From NCBI RefSeq assembly GCF_018613875.1, contig NZ_JAGGPJ010000007.1, positions 248,001-312,000 on the forward strand: a stretch of DNA of 64,000 nt. Reading direction: 5' to 3'. Under the pieces are notes generated by a model, which was not told the DNA's origin, did not search any database, and saw only the letters and a list, made by a program, of their open reading frames with translations. Of this stretch, positions 52,921-61,773 are shown piece after piece. Every line of letters begins with the position of its first letter. The stretch's first letter is position 1. The DNA is from Arthrobacter sp. ISL-28 (GTDB taxonomy: Bacteria; Actinomycetota; Actinomycetes; Actinomycetales; Micrococcaceae). Made by a program: the position numbers and the translations under genes.

Positions 52921-52980
52921 GCCAGTTCCTGGCTTGTGGTACTCCGGGCTGCTGTCCGGGGTGTTCGTCAGGGCCTGTCG

Positions 52981-53676
52981 TTAGGGGCTGTGGTGGCCGC
53001 CTGCCGCACCACCCCCGGAGTGGCTTCCGTGGGGAACAGCGAACTGTCCGGCCGTGGAGGCCGCGAGTCCCGGCGTCGCAATGGCTGCGACCGCGAGCGC
53101 TCCCGCGAAAGCTGCAACGAGCATGCGTCCTGCACCCGAACTGCCGGCCCCAGGGCCGCCGGCCCCTGAGCCGCCGGCGGCGTGGCCGCCGTCGTCCGTC
53201 CTTCTGCTGGCCTGGCCTGTTGCGGTCCGGCGGGCCAGCCACCCCTTGGCCGCGACGACGGTGAGGGTGAGCAGCAGCGCCGCGGGGTTGCTGACGTTCA
53301 GACCCGCAAGATCGTCCTCTGCCCCGATCACAATGGCCAGCAGATGGGCAGCGCCGGCCGCCGGGAGCAGGACGGCGGACAGGCGCGGCAGCGGAAAGCT
53401 GCCCTTCCGAAGTGCCGCCACAGTCCAGCCGAGGAGGACGGCTCCCCACAGCGCGGCGGCCAGGGCGGGAAGCAGCAGCCACTGCCGGGCGGAAGCCGCA
53501 GCCGTCAACAGGCTGGAGGAAATGGCGAGCGAGACGGCCGCCGCGCCGAATCCGGCAAATCCGGCCAGCAGCCGGACTGCTGTTTCCCCTGGAGAGTCCA
53601 GGGTTGTTGCCGCTCCGTCCGGAGTTGCCGCTGCTTTCGCCCCCGCAGGTACTTCGACTGCTTCATGCGGCCGCAT
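52981..53676 (-). CDS. Hypothetical membrane protein with Gly/His-rich C-terminus
   Basis: 231 residues, not assigned to a family. There are about five hydrophobic helices (LLAGFAGFGAAAVSLAISS, WLLLPALAAALWGAVLLGWT, LSAVLLPAAGAAHLLAIVIG, ALLLTLTVVAAKGW, and one near residue 190). Then comes an Ala/Gly-rich linker (GGSGAGGPGAGSSGAG) and a tail with GSHSGGGAAGGHHSP. The tail might bind metal or be disordered. It is followed 32 nt upstream by a DUF4383 gene on the same strand; the two probably form a unit. Confidence 0.65.
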   Translation of the reverse strand: MRPHEAVEVPAGAKAAATPDGAATTLDSPGETAVRLLAGFAGFGAAAVSLAISSSLLTAAASARQWLLLPALAAALWGAVLLGWTVAALRKGSFPLPRLSAVLLPAAGAAHLLAIVIGAEDDLAGLNVSNPAALLLTLTVVAAKGWLARRTATGQASRRTDDGGHAAGGSGAGGPGAGSSGAGRMLVAAFAGALAVAAIATPGLAASTAGQFAVPHGSHSGGGAAGGHHSP

Positions 53677-53708
53677 CGCTGCCTCCTTCTCTGCCCTTGC
53701 CGACCGTA

Positions 53709-54113
53709 TTAGGCCCTGGCGGTTGCGGGAGTTTTCTCGACGGACAGGCCGACACCCAGCAGCAGCACGGCGCTCGCCAGGTGCAGAACGTTGTCAGCAC
53801 CGTTGAGGGCGATGATGTTCAGCGGCGAGCTGAGCAGGAACAGGCCCAGGACGCCCACCAGGAGGTAGACAGCGCCTACTCCCGCATTGACGGTCCTGGC
53901 AGTCTGGACGTTCTTGAGCCCGGCGTACAGCAGGGCTGCGCCGATGGCGAGGTGAATGACGTTGTGCAGGGGATTGACTTCGAAAATGATGAGGTTGCGG
54001 CCTTCAGTGGAGAAGAAGCCGATTCCCGACGTCACGGCGAAGCCGACAAGTCCCACGAGCAGATAAACGGCCCCGAAGACGGTGGCGACGAGGCGGTTGG
54101 GTGAGTTGCGCAT
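53709..54113 (-). CDS. DUF4383 domain-containing membrane protein
   Basis: 134 residues; ATG follows GGAAGGA. Four membrane helices with two similar halves: VFGAVYLLVGLVGFAVT and VGAVYLLVGVLGLFLLSS, each followed by an N-x-x-H motif (NPLHNVIHLAIGAALL, GADNVLHLASAVLLLG). This duplicated HNVIHL-type signature is DUF4383. Function unknown. Confidence 0.85.
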   Translation of the reverse strand: MRNSPNRLVATVFGAVYLLVGLVGFAVTSGIGFFSTEGRNLIIFEVNPLHNVIHLAIGAALLYAGLKNVQTARTVNAGVGAVYLLVGVLGLFLLSSPLNIIALNGADNVLHLASAVLLLGVGLSVEKTPATARA

Positions 54114-54222
54114 GGCCCGAATCCTTCCGGTATGGCCGGGATACGTCCCGGCCGGATCGTGGAGCCCCGGACGGGACTCTCGGAAGCAATTCGGACCATA
54201 AGGGCCAGCGGATGGGTGAAGG

Positions 54223-54864
54223 TCAGGCTTTCGGTTTGAGCCGGATGGTGACCATCTTCAACTCGTCCTTGCCGGCAAAGCGGTACACGAGTTCCACATC
54301 CCTGCCGTCGCACTGGATGAGGCCCGCCACGTCGGCAAAGTTGGAGCCGTTCTCGCCGGTGACTTTCAGGTCGTCGTAGGCCGTGGTGCAGGATGGATCG
54401 AGGTTCAGGCTCCGGACTCCCGAAGTGAAGTCCTCCCGGGTCAACTGCTGCTTCAGCGCCGGGTCCAGGAAGTCATCGTAGGCCTTGTCCGTTTCGCCTG
54501 AGATGACCAGCCTTGTGAATCTGTCCGCGAGGTCCGAGGCCTGGCGGGTGGCGCCGCCCACGAGGTTCACCAGGAGTCCAACGCCGACGGCAACCAGGAG
54601 CAGGACACCACCCACGATCCCCAGGACGATCCATAGCCCCTTGCGGCTTTTGGTCAGAGGCCGGCCCGGCAATCCGAAGGGAACAGGAGGCAGGGGAGTG
54701 TTGCCGTACCGCTGCCGTCGGGAGGGCAGTTGGTTGTCAGGCTGCGCTGCGGGCTGCCCGGCAGGCGGTACTGCCGGTTGCGCTGGGGGTTGTCCTGGGG
54801 GCTGTGCTGGTGGTGGCCCGGCAGGTGTCGCACCTGGTTGGTACGGGTCCTGGGTGTTGCTCAC
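54223..54864 (-). CDS. Membrane-anchored protein with proline-rich N-terminus
   Basis: 213 residues from GTG 54864. The N-terminal 65 residues are Pro/Gln/Ala-rich (PPAQPPGQPPAQPAVPPAG), then a membrane helix (GLWIVLGIVGGVLLLVAVGV). An external domain of about 110 residues follows (SDLADRFTRLVISGETDKAY, two cysteines that could pair), resembling the DUF4878/NTF2-like folds of actinobacterial surface proteins. The exact family is uncertain and function is unknown. Confidence 0.68.
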   Translation of the reverse strand: MSNTQDPYQPGATPAGPPPAQPPGQPPAQPAVPPAGQPAAQPDNQLPSRRQRYGNTPLPPVPFGLPGRPLTKSRKGLWIVLGIVGGVLLLVAVGVGLLVNLVGGATRQASDLADRFTRLVISGETDKAYDDFLDPALKQQLTREDFTSGVRSLNLDPSCTTAYDDLKVTGENGSNFADVAGLIQCDGRDVELVYRFAGKDELKMVTIRLKPKA

Positions 54865-54965
54865 AGGTGGCCTTTCCGGCAGCCGCCGGACCGGCGCGCC
54901 TGGTTGCGGGCCCGCGGTCGGCGCCCGGTCACTTCACGTGGCATTAGCCTATAGCCCGGCGGCCG

Positions 54966-55439
54966 TTATTCTGCTGCCGAGCCGCGGTCGAGGAGGGGCT
55001 GGATCCGGAAGGGAATGAGCTCTCCCATGGCCAGCGCCGTGTCCGTTCTCTCAACGCCGTCGCAGGCCAGGATTTTTCCGTTGATCCGGAACAGGTCCTC
55101 GGCGTCGAGCGCCACGACACGCAACAGCAGGTCTGCCGGACCCGTGAGCCCATAGCCTTCCAGAATTTCCGGCACGCTTGCCAGCTCTTCGGCAAGACTG
55201 CCGAGCTTCTGCTGCTGGACATGCACCGAAATGAAGGCCATCAGGGGGTACCCCAGGGAGACCGGGTTGATGCGGCGTTCAAAGGAGAGGAAAACATGTT
55301 TCTTCTCGAGCTGGGCCATCCTGGCCTGGACCGTGTTCCGGGACAGGCCCAGCTTCTGTGCCAAGGCAACCACCGTCCGCCGTGGATCGCGTGCCAAGGC
55401 CGAAAGAAGCCGGGTGTCGGTGCCATCCAAAGCTTGCAT
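54966..55439 (-). CDS. Lrp/AsnC-family regulator, divergent from the branched-chain dehydrogenase genes
   Basis: 157 residues from ATG 55439; a GTG six codons up is possible. N-terminal helix-turn-helix: DGTDTRLLSALARDPRRTVV, then LGLSRNTVQARMAQLEKKHV. The C-terminal RAM domain is VSVHVQQQ-like with GLTGPADLLLRVVALDAEDL. Lrp-family proteins sense amino acids and often activate the bkd genes (BkdR). Its position, divergent from the E1-E2 operon with a palindrome between, makes that the likely role here. Confidence 0.9.
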   Translation of the reverse strand: MQALDGTDTRLLSALARDPRRTVVALAQKLGLSRNTVQARMAQLEKKHVFLSFERRINPVSLGYPLMAFISVHVQQQKLGSLAEELASVPEILEGYGLTGPADLLLRVVALDAEDLFRINGKILACDGVERTDTALAMGELIPFRIQPLLDRGSAAE

Positions 55440-55521
55440 AATGCGCAAGGCTAGCACGGTCTAAGCTGCCTGAATGGTGCATTGTGCTCAGTTTTTCCGG
55501 CGGTGGTTGTACCCCCTGAAC

Positions 55522-55541
55522 ATTGTGAGTATGGTCACAAT
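55522..55541. promoter_or_regulatory. Palindrome between the Lrp-family regulator and the E1alpha gene
   Basis: ATTGTGA-GTATGG-TCACAAT, a perfect 7+7 bp inverted repeat, 94 nt before the E1alpha start and 83 nt from the regulator. It is a good candidate operator for the Lrp-family protein; the half site also resembles a CRP-type TGTGA box. Confidence 0.6.
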
Positions 55542-55634
55542 TATCCGGAGCAACGGCGCCCGGAAGGCCGGAATGCGGCAGGATCACGAGTCCTTCCGCG
55601 GCACGGTGACACGACGTCAGAAGGTTGCACAACT

Positions 55635-56813
55635 GTGTTGACAGACGAGTTGGGCCAGGGCGGTACAGCCGCCGAGGGCCCGGGCAACAGGGCAGAACAT
55701 CAAGGCAGGACGAGTGGGAACCTGGTCCAGCTGATCACCCCGGCAGGGGAACGCGTCAGCCACCCCGAGTACGATCCCTGGGTCCAGGACGTGACGGACG
55801 AGCAGCTCTGTTCGCTGTATGAGGACCTGGTGGTCATTCGGCGGATCGACACGGAGGCCACGGCACTTCAAAGGCAGGGCGAGCTGGCACTCTGGCCGCC
55901 GCTGCTGGGCCAGGAAGCCTCCCAGATTGGCTCGGCCAGGACGCTCCGGGATGACGATTTTGTTTTCCCCAGCTACCGCGACAACGGGGTTGCCTACTGC
56001 CGGGGAATCAAGCTGACGGACATCATCCGCGTCTGGCGCGGCAACGCCGCGGGCGGGTGGGATCCCTACACCGTCAACATGGCGACCTCCCAAATCGTTA
56101 TTGGCTCGCAGACGTTGCACGCCACCGGCTACGCGATGGGCATCCAGAACGACGGCGCTGATTCGGTGGCCATCACCTACTTTGGCGATGGCGCGACCAG
56201 CGAGGGCGACGTCAACGAAGCCATGGTCTTCGCGGCCAGCTTCCAGGCGCCGGTCGTGTTCTTTTGCCAGAACAACCACTGGGCCATTTCCGAACCCGTC
56301 CGACTGCAGTCCCACATTCACATTGCGGACCGTGCCGCGGGCTTCGGCATTCCCAGCATGCGGGTGGACGGCAACGATGTCCTCGCCGTGATGGCCGCCA
56401 CCCGTGTTGCCCTGGACCGCGCCCGCCGCGGCGGAGGACCCACCTTCATTGAAGCCGTCACGTACAGGATGGGTCCGCATACGACCGCGGACGATCCCAC
56501 CAGGTACCGCGATGCCAACGAACTCGAGGATTGGGCCGCGAAGGATCCGATCCGCCGGGTCAAGGCGCTGCTGGACCGCAAGGGCCTGCTCACAGAAAAG
56601 CTTGAAGCAGCGGTGCAGCAGAAGGCGGACGCCGTGGCCCGCGAGATGCGGTCCGGATGCATCAACATGCCCGACCCGGAGCCGCTGGACGTCTTCAAGC
56701 ACGTGTACAGCACGCCGAACTCGTGGCTGGACCGCCAGCAGGACCATTACGCCCGCTACCTGGCTTCCTTCGGTGATCCCGCAGGAGCCGCCTCTGAAGA
56801 AGGTGCACACTGA
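55635..56813 (+). CDS. Branched-chain 2-oxoacid dehydrogenase-type E1 component, alpha subunit
   Basis: 392 residues from GTG 55635 after AGAAGG; a TTG follows directly and the frame is open upstream. TPP-binding motif FGDGATSEGDVNEAMVFAAS through NN at residues 183-214. Other family segments: LWPPLLGQEASQIGSARTLR, FVFPSYRDNGVAYCRG and VTYRMGPHTTADDPTRYRD. The length and YRMGPHTTADDPTRYR form fit actinobacterial BkdA rather than AceE-type pyruvate dehydrogenases. It decarboxylates 2-oxoacids from Val, Leu and Ile; a pyruvate preference cannot be fully excluded. The next gene overlaps by 1 nt. Confidence 0.9.
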   Translation: MLTDELGQGGTAAEGPGNRAEHQGRTSGNLVQLITPAGERVSHPEYDPWVQDVTDEQLCSLYEDLVVIRRIDTEATALQRQGELALWPPLLGQEASQIGSARTLRDDDFVFPSYRDNGVAYCRGIKLTDIIRVWRGNAAGGWDPYTVNMATSQIVIGSQTLHATGYAMGIQNDGADSVAITYFGDGATSEGDVNEAMVFAASFQAPVVFFCQNNHWAISEPVRLQSHIHIADRAAGFGIPSMRVDGNDVLAVMAATRVALDRARRGGGPTFIEAVTYRMGPHTTADDPTRYRDANELEDWAAKDPIRRVKALLDRKGLLTEKLEAAVQQKADAVAREMRSGCINMPDPEPLDVFKHVYSTPNSWLDRQQDHYARYLASFGDPAGAASEEGAH

Positions 56814-57823
56814 TGACCCAGATGACCTTTGCCCGGGCCATAAATTCCGGGCTGCGCAAATCACTCGAGAACGATCCAAAGGTCATCCTCATGGGGGAGG
56901 ACATCGGAGCGCTCGGCGGCGTGTTCCGGGTGACGGACGGCCTGCAGAAGGACTTTGGCACGCATCGGGTTGTGGACACCCCGCTGGCAGAGTCCGGCAT
57001 CATGGGCACGGCGGTGGGCCTGGCCTACCGGGGCTACCGCCCGGTGGTGGAGATTCAGTTCGACGGATTCATCTATGCCGCCTTCGACCAGATCGTGTGC
57101 CAGGTGGCCAAGTTCCATTACCGCACCCAAGGCGCGGTGAAGATGCCGCTGACCATCCGCGTTCCCTTCGGCGGGGGGATCGGGTCTCCGGAATTCCATT
57201 CAGAATCTCCCGAGGCGTACTTCACCCACACCTCGGGCCTGCGCGTTGTTAGCCCGTCAAACCCGCAGGACGCGCACGTCATGATCCAGCAGGCCATCTC
57301 GTGTGACGATCCGGTGCTGTACTTCGAGCCCAAGCGCCGCTACCACGATAAAGGCGAAGTGGATGAGTCCCTTGACGCCGCCGGTGCGCTGTCCATGGAA
57401 AAGGCCCGCGTGGTCGCCGATGGCAGCGACGTCACGCTGGTCGCCTACGGCCCGCTCGTGAAGACCGCCCGCGACGCCGCCACGGCGGCAGCCGATGAAG
57501 GCGTCTCGGTGGAAGTCATCGATCTCCGCTCCTTGGCCCCGGTGGACTATGCCACGGTAGAGGCCTCTGTGCGCAAGACCGGCAGGCTCGTGATAACCCA
57601 CGAGGCCAGTCAGTCGGGCGGGCTGGGCGCCGAAGTGGCAGCCAGCATCACGGAACGGTGCTTCTACCATCTGGAGGCGGCTCCGGTCCGCATTACAGGC
57701 TTTGATGTGCCGTACCCGTATTCCAAGTTGGAGATGCACCACCTTCCGAGTTTGGACAGGATCCTCGACGGCGTTGACCGTGCACTTGGCAGGCCGAATT
57801 CGCTGAGCGGGCGGGAAGGATGA
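56813..57823 (+). CDS. Branched-chain 2-oxoacid dehydrogenase-type E1 component, beta subunit
   Basis: 336 residues. Transketolase fold: VILMGEDIGALGGVFRVTDG, TPLAESGIMGTAVGLAYRGY, RPVVEIQFDGFIYAAFDQIV, SPEAYFTHTSGLRVVSPSNP and the C-terminal VDLRSLAP-type segment VEVIDLRSLAPVDYATVEAS. It forms the alpha2beta2 E1 with the preceding gene. Overlaps of 1 nt upstream and 4 nt downstream (ATGA) indicate translational coupling. Confidence 0.93.
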   Translation: MTQMTFARAINSGLRKSLENDPKVILMGEDIGALGGVFRVTDGLQKDFGTHRVVDTPLAESGIMGTAVGLAYRGYRPVVEIQFDGFIYAAFDQIVCQVAKFHYRTQGAVKMPLTIRVPFGGGIGSPEFHSESPEAYFTHTSGLRVVSPSNPQDAHVMIQQAISCDDPVLYFEPKRRYHDKGEVDESLDAAGALSMEKARVVADGSDVTLVAYGPLVKTARDAATAAADEGVSVEVIDLRSLAPVDYATVEASVRKTGRLVITHEASQSGGLGAEVAASITERCFYHLEAAPVRITGFDVPYPYSKLEMHHLPSLDRILDGVDRALGRPNSLSGREG

Positions 57824-59187
57824 CCGCCGCCATGATCAAGGAATTCCGGCTCCCCGATCTCGGCGAAGGCCTGACCGAATCCGAAATCGTCAACTGGAAG
57901 GTCAACGTTGGGGACACGGTACGCCTGAACCAGGTCATTGCTGAGGTGGAGACCGCCAAAGCCGTGGTGGAGCTTCCCTCCCCGTTCGCCGGCGTCGTCA
58001 CCGCCCTGCATGAGCAGCCGGGCACCGTGGTGGAGGTGGGGAAGCCGATCGTCTCCTTCGAAGTGGAAGGCGACGCCGACGGACCGCCCGCCGCCGGTGC
58101 TGAGGCTGAGGCGGAGCCCGCGAAGAGGGAACCGAACCTCGTTGGGTACGGCGCCGTCGTCGAAACTACCGGCCGCCCCGTGCGCCGGCAGCGCAATCTC
58201 GCCGCAGTCCCACCGCTGGTTGAGCCTGCCGAAACCGAGCGCCCGCCGGTTGAGCCTGCCGAAACCAAGCCTGCCGAACGCCCCCGTTCCACGCCGCCGG
58301 TGCGGAAGCTGGCCAAAGACCTCGGCGTGGCCCTCGAGGACGTTCACGGCAGCGGCCGCGGCGGACTCATCATCCGGGACGATGTGCTGAACTTCGTGGG
58401 CGGCGGGGATCTGCCCGCCGCCGGCCAGGAGTTCGCGGCAGCCGGGGCCGGGCAGCCCCCAGAGCGGGCGGTGTCCGGGCAGGGTGAACGTGAAGTTCGG
58501 TCTCCCATCAAGGGGGTCCGCAAGCTCACCGCGGCAGCTATGGTGTCCAGTGCCTTCACGGCGCCGCACGTTACGGAGTTCCTCACCGTTGACGTCACCC
58601 CCGCCATGGAACTGCTGGCCCGGCTCAAATCCAGCAAGGCGTTTGCCGGGCTCAAGCTGACGCCGCTGACCCTCGTGGCCAAGGCTGCCCTGATTGCACT
58701 GCGGCGCAACCCTTCCCTGAATTCCAGGTGGGACGAAGCCAACCAGGAGATCGTGCAGTTCAACTACGTGAATCTCGGGATCGCCGCAGCCACCCCGCGC
58801 GGCCTCACCGTGCCGAACATCAAGGACGCGGACCGGATGTCGCTCGCCGAGCTGTCCAGGGCGCTCACCGAACTGACCGAATCGGCCAGGGCCGGCAAGA
58901 CGAGCCCCGCGGACCTCTCTGGCGGCACCATTTCCATCACCAACATCGGGGTCTTCGGGATCGATGCGGGCACGCCGATCCTGAACCCGGGCGAGGCCGC
59001 CATCCTGGCCATGGGTGCTGTGCGGAAGATGCCCTGGGAATACCAGGACCAGGTCGCGCTGCGGCAGGTCATGACCCTGAGCCTGTCCTTCGACCACCGG
59101 CTGGTGGACGGCGAACAGGGTTCCCGGTTCCTGGCGGACCTCGGCGCCCTGCAGGCCGACCCCGGCATGGCTCTGGCACTGGCCTAA
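57820..59187 (+). CDS. Dihydrolipoamide acyltransferase (E2) of the branched-chain 2-oxoacid dehydrogenase-type complex
   Basis: 455 residues in three domains. The lipoyl domain (1-85) carries the lipoylated Lys47 in EVETAKAVVELPSP. The E1-binding domain is near residues 155-195 (TPPVRKLAKDLGVALEDVHG). The C-terminal acyltransferase domain has catalytic His426 and Asp430 in SLSFDHRLVDGEQGS. The linker before the binding domain contains two copies of a 19-bp repeat, encoding VEPAET twice. No lipoamide dehydrogenase gene is in the cluster, so E3 must come from elsewhere. Confidence 0.94.
   Translation: MTAAMIKEFRLPDLGEGLTESEIVNWKVNVGDTVRLNQVIAEVETAKAVVELPSPFAGVVTALHEQPGTVVEVGKPIVSFEVEGDADGPPAAGAEAEAEPAKREPNLVGYGAVVETTGRPVRRQRNLAAVPPLVEPAETERPPVEPAETKPAERPRSTPPVRKLAKDLGVALEDVHGSGRGGLIIRDDVLNFVGGGDLPAAGQEFAAAGAGQPPERAVSGQGEREVRSPIKGVRKLTAAAMVSSAFTAPHVTEFLTVDVTPAMELLARLKSSKAFAGLKLTPLTLVAKAALIALRRNPSLNSRWDEANQEIVQFNYVNLGIAAATPRGLTVPNIKDADRMSLAELSRALTELTESARAGKTSPADLSGGTISITNIGVFGIDAGTPILNPGEAAILAMGAVRKMPWEYQDQVALRQVMTLSLSFDHRLVDGEQGSRFLADLGALQADPGMALALA
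58218..58266 (+). repeat. Two 19-bp REP-like units within the E2 gene
   Basis: GGTTGAGCCTGCCGAAACC occurs at 58218-58236 and 58248-58266, a 30-bp period; a partial third unit (GCCTGCCGAA) follows at about 58269. The sequence closely resembles the dispersed GGTTGAGC-TGTCGAAACC-type repeat that I recall as common in Micrococcaceae genomes. Here it is in frame in the flexible linker. Confidence 0.75.
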
Positions 59188-59196
59188 GCACTAAAC

Positions 59197-59252
59197 CGGC
59201 CCTGGCCCTCACAACCGTCGTTGTCCAGCGACGGTTGTGAGGGCCAGGGCCG
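59197..59252. terminator. 24-bp perfect hairpin between convergent E2 and TetR genes
   Basis: The 24 bases at 59197-59220 (CGGCCCTGGCCCTCAC then AACCGTCG) are exactly complementary to 59229-59252, with an 8-nt loop. It is 9 nt after the E2 stop and 31 nt from the end of the TetR gene, so it can act on both strands. Confidence 0.88.
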
Positions 59253-59283
59253 TTCGTGGGGCTAGAGCCGGTGAGGCCGCCTC

Positions 59284-59961
59284 TTAGCCCGGTGCCGTCA
59301 GGGCCGCGAGCGCCATGTTCTCGAGCAGCGGCCTGGCGGACTTGATGGCCATTTTCCGGCCATGGTTCCGGACCGAGTGGGGGGTCGAGTTGATCAGTCC
59401 GAAGGTCGCATGCGCCCGCATCCGGAGATCCGCCGTGTCCGTGCCGCTGTGGATCCGGGCCAGGACGTCAACCCAGAGCTCAACATAGCTGCGCTGCAGG
59501 GCCCGCACCTGCGCCTGGTCTTCGTCAGTAAGGTTGGTGAAGTCCCGGTCCTGCACGCGGATGACGTCGGGATTGCTCAGGGCGAAGTCCACGTGGAACT
59601 GCACGAGCCGGCCAAGCGCTGCGGCAGCGTCCCCGGATTCGGCCACGACCCGCTGGCCGCCGTCGAGCAGGTCCTGGCTGACACTCAGCAGCAGGGCGCC
59701 CAGCACGGCCTGTTTCCCGGGGAAGTGGCGGTAGACGGCCGGACCGCTGACTCCGGCGGCGGCGCCCAGGTCCTCTAGGGACACACGGTTGAAGCCGTTG
59801 ACGGCGAAGAGCGACGCAGCGGCGGTCAGCAGTGCCTGCCGGCGGGTTTCCTTCGCCCGGCTGCGCTGGGTTGCCTTGGCCGGCTGGCTGTCCTCGCCCA
59901 CGGCGTCCGGCTGCACGCCGGGCCCGCTCCCGGCAAGCTGGCCCTGCTCTGTGATCGGCAC
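59284..59961 (-). CDS. TetR-family transcriptional regulator, divergent from the carboxylase genes
   Basis: 225 residues from GTG 59961, which is preceded by a strong AGGAGG; a TTG seven codons up is unlikely. The TetR helix-turn-helix is at about 37-85: RRQALLTAAASLFAVNGFNR, then VSLEDLGAAAGVSGPAVYRH and FPGKQAVLGALL. The C-terminal ligand domain (FALSNPDVIRVQDRDFTNLT) is like that of regulators of acyl-CoA metabolism genes. The divergent arrangement suggests repression of the leucine-degradation genes, relieved by an acyl-CoA intermediate. Confidence 0.9.
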   Translation of the reverse strand: MPITEQGQLAGSGPGVQPDAVGEDSQPAKATQRSRAKETRRQALLTAAASLFAVNGFNRVSLEDLGAAAGVSGPAVYRHFPGKQAVLGALLLSVSQDLLDGGQRVVAESGDAAAALGRLVQFHVDFALSNPDVIRVQDRDFTNLTDEDQAQVRALQRSYVELWVDVLARIHSGTDTADLRMRAHATFGLINSTPHSVRNHGRKMAIKSARPLLENMALAALTAPG

Positions 59962-60014
59962 ATTTCCTCCTCGAAAGAGCAAACTCTAGCAACTCGCGAC
60001 TGTGTTGGACATCA

Positions 60015-60045
60015 CAGTTAATAGAGACTAACGTAATCTCAGTTA
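60015..60045. promoter_or_regulatory. Operator candidate between the TetR and carboxylase genes
   Basis: An imperfect palindrome GAGACTAACGTAATCTC at 60024-60040 (six of eight base pairs) is flanked by direct CAGTTA copies at 60015-60020 and 60040-60045. It lies 69 nt before the carboxylase ATG and 54 nt from the TetR start. Confidence 0.45.
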
Positions 60046-60113
60046 CACGGCACTAACCGAAAAGCGGCCCGCGCCGGACAGAATCCGGAGCGGCCCAGGA
60101 ACGGAAGCGGTCA

Positions 60114-61721
60114 ATGGAGACACTCGCCAGCCGGCTGGATCCCACCAGCGAGGCTTTTACGGCCACCAGCCTCGCGCAGCAGGCGCTCGCGGGCGAGCTG
60201 CGCAAGCGGCTCGCCACAGCGGCACAGGGCGGACCGGAGAAGTCCCGCGAGCGCCATGTGGCCCGCGGCAAGCTGCTTCCGCGGGAGCGTATCGACCAGC
60301 TCCTGGACGACGGGAGCCCCTTCCTCGAGATCGCTCCGCTGGCGGCCAACGGAATGTACAACGACGATTCGCCCGGCGCCGGGGTGATCGCCGGCATCGG
60401 GCTGGTGCACGGGCGCCAGGTCCTGGTCATCTCCAACGACGCCACGGTCAAGGGCGGCACCTACTATCCCATGACGGTGAAGAAGCACCTCCGTGCCCAG
60501 GAGATCGCGCTCGAAAACCGGCTGCCCTGCATCTACCTGGTGGACTCGGGCGGGGCCTTCCTTCCCAAGCAGGACGAGGTCTTTCCCGACAGGGAGCACT
60601 TCGGCCGGATCTTCTTCAACCAGGCGAAGATGTCGGCGGCGAAGATCCCGCAGATCGCCTCCGTCATGGGCTCCTGCACGGCCGGCGGAGCCTACGTTCC
60701 CGCCATGAGCGACGAGACTGTCATCGTCCGCAACCAGGGCACCATCTTCCTGGGCGGACCACCGCTCGTGAAGGCCGCCATCGGCGAGATTGTCACAGCG
60801 GAGGAACTCGGCGGCGGGGATGTCCACTCCCGGATCTCCGGCGTCACGGACCATCTGGCCGAAAACGACGAGCATGCCCTGCAGATTGTGCGGGACATCG
60901 TCGCCACCCTGCCCCGCCCGGCCGCGCCCGCCTGGGACGTGGACACCGCTGTCGACCCCGTTGTTGACCCGGGGGAGATCTACGGCGCCGTCCCCACGGA
61001 CGTCAACGCGCAGTACGACGTCCGTGAGGTCATCGCCCGGCTGGTGGACGGCAGCAGGTTCCACGAGTTCAAGAAAAACTACGGCATCACGCTCGTCACC
61101 GGCTTCGCCAGGCTGCATGGCCATCCGGTGGGCATCGTGGCCAACAACGGCGTCCTGTTCAGTGAGTCCTCACTCAAGGGGCCGCACTTCATCGAGTTGT
61201 GCGACCAGCGGGGCGTTCCGCTGATCTTCCTGCAGAACATTTCCGGGTTCATGGTGGGCAAGGACTCCGAGCAGGGCGGCATCGCCAAGAACGGCGCCAA
61301 GATGGTTACGGCGGTGGCCACCGCACGGGTGCCCAAGCTGACCGTCGTGATCGGCGGTTCCTTCGGGGCCGGAAACTACTCCATGTGCGGCCGGGCCTAT
61401 TCCCCGCGGTTCCTGTGGATGTGGCCCGCAAGCCGGATCTCCGTAATGGGCGGCAACCAGGCCTCGAGCGTTCTGGCCACCGTGAAGCGCGACCAGTACG
61501 AGGCCGCCGGCCAGGAATGGTCGGCCGAGGATGAGGAGGCCTTCAAGGCTCCCGTCAGGCAGCAGTACGAGGACCAGGGCAGCCCCTACTACTCCACCGC
61601 GCGCATTTGGGACGACGGCGTGATCGACCCCGCGGACACGCGCACCGTGCTGGGCCTCGCCCTCGACGTCGTCTCCCGCGCCCCGCTGCCGGAGACATCC
61701 TTCGGCCTCTTCCGAATGTGA
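60114..61721 (+). CDS. Acyl-CoA carboxylase beta subunit, methylcrotonyl-CoA carboxylase type
   Basis: 535 residues, the length typical of MCC beta subunits. Carboxyltransferase segments: [80 protein letters not shown] and [20 protein letters not shown]. The [19 protein letters not shown] stretch is characteristic of MCC rather than propionyl-CoA carboxylase. It carboxylates 3-methylcrotonyl-CoA (or a close homologue) in leucine catabolism together with the next gene, 7 nt downstream. Confidence 0.93.
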   Translation: METLASRLDPTSEAFTATSLAQQALAGELRKRLATAAQGGPEKSRERHVARGKLLPRERIDQLLDDGSPFLEIAPLAANGMYNDDSPGAGVIAGIGLVHGRQVLVISNDATVKGGTYYPMTVKKHLRAQEIALENRLPCIYLVDSGGAFLPKQDEVFPDREHFGRIFFNQAKMSAAKIPQIASVMGSCTAGGAYVPAMSDETVIVRNQGTIFLGGPPLVKAAIGEIVTAEELGGGDVHSRISGVTDHLAENDEHALQIVRDIVATLPRPAAPAWDVDTAVDPVVDPGEIYGAVPTDVNAQYDVREVIARLVDGSRFHEFKKNYGITLVTGFARLHGHPVGIVANNGVLFSESSLKGPHFIELCDQRGVPLIFLQNISGFMVGKDSEQGGIAKNGAKMVTAVATARVPKLTVVIGGSFGAGNYSMCGRAYSPRFLWMWPASRISVMGGNQASSVLATVKRDQYEAAGQEWSAEDEEAFKAPVRQQYEDQGSPYYSTARIWDDGVIDPADTRTVLGLALDVVSRAPLPETSFGLFRM

Positions 61722-61728
61722 GCCAGCA

Positions 61729-61773
61729 GTGACGAATCCAGCAGTGACGAATCCAGCAGTGACGAATCCAAAA
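61729..61773 (+). repeat. 15-bp tandem repeat at the start of the carboxylase alpha gene
   Basis: GTGACGAATCCAGCA occurs at 61729 and 61744 exactly and at 61759 with a diverged end (GTGACGAATCCAAAA). Each copy begins with an in-frame GTG and encodes VTNPA (VTNPK in the last). Confidence 0.95.
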
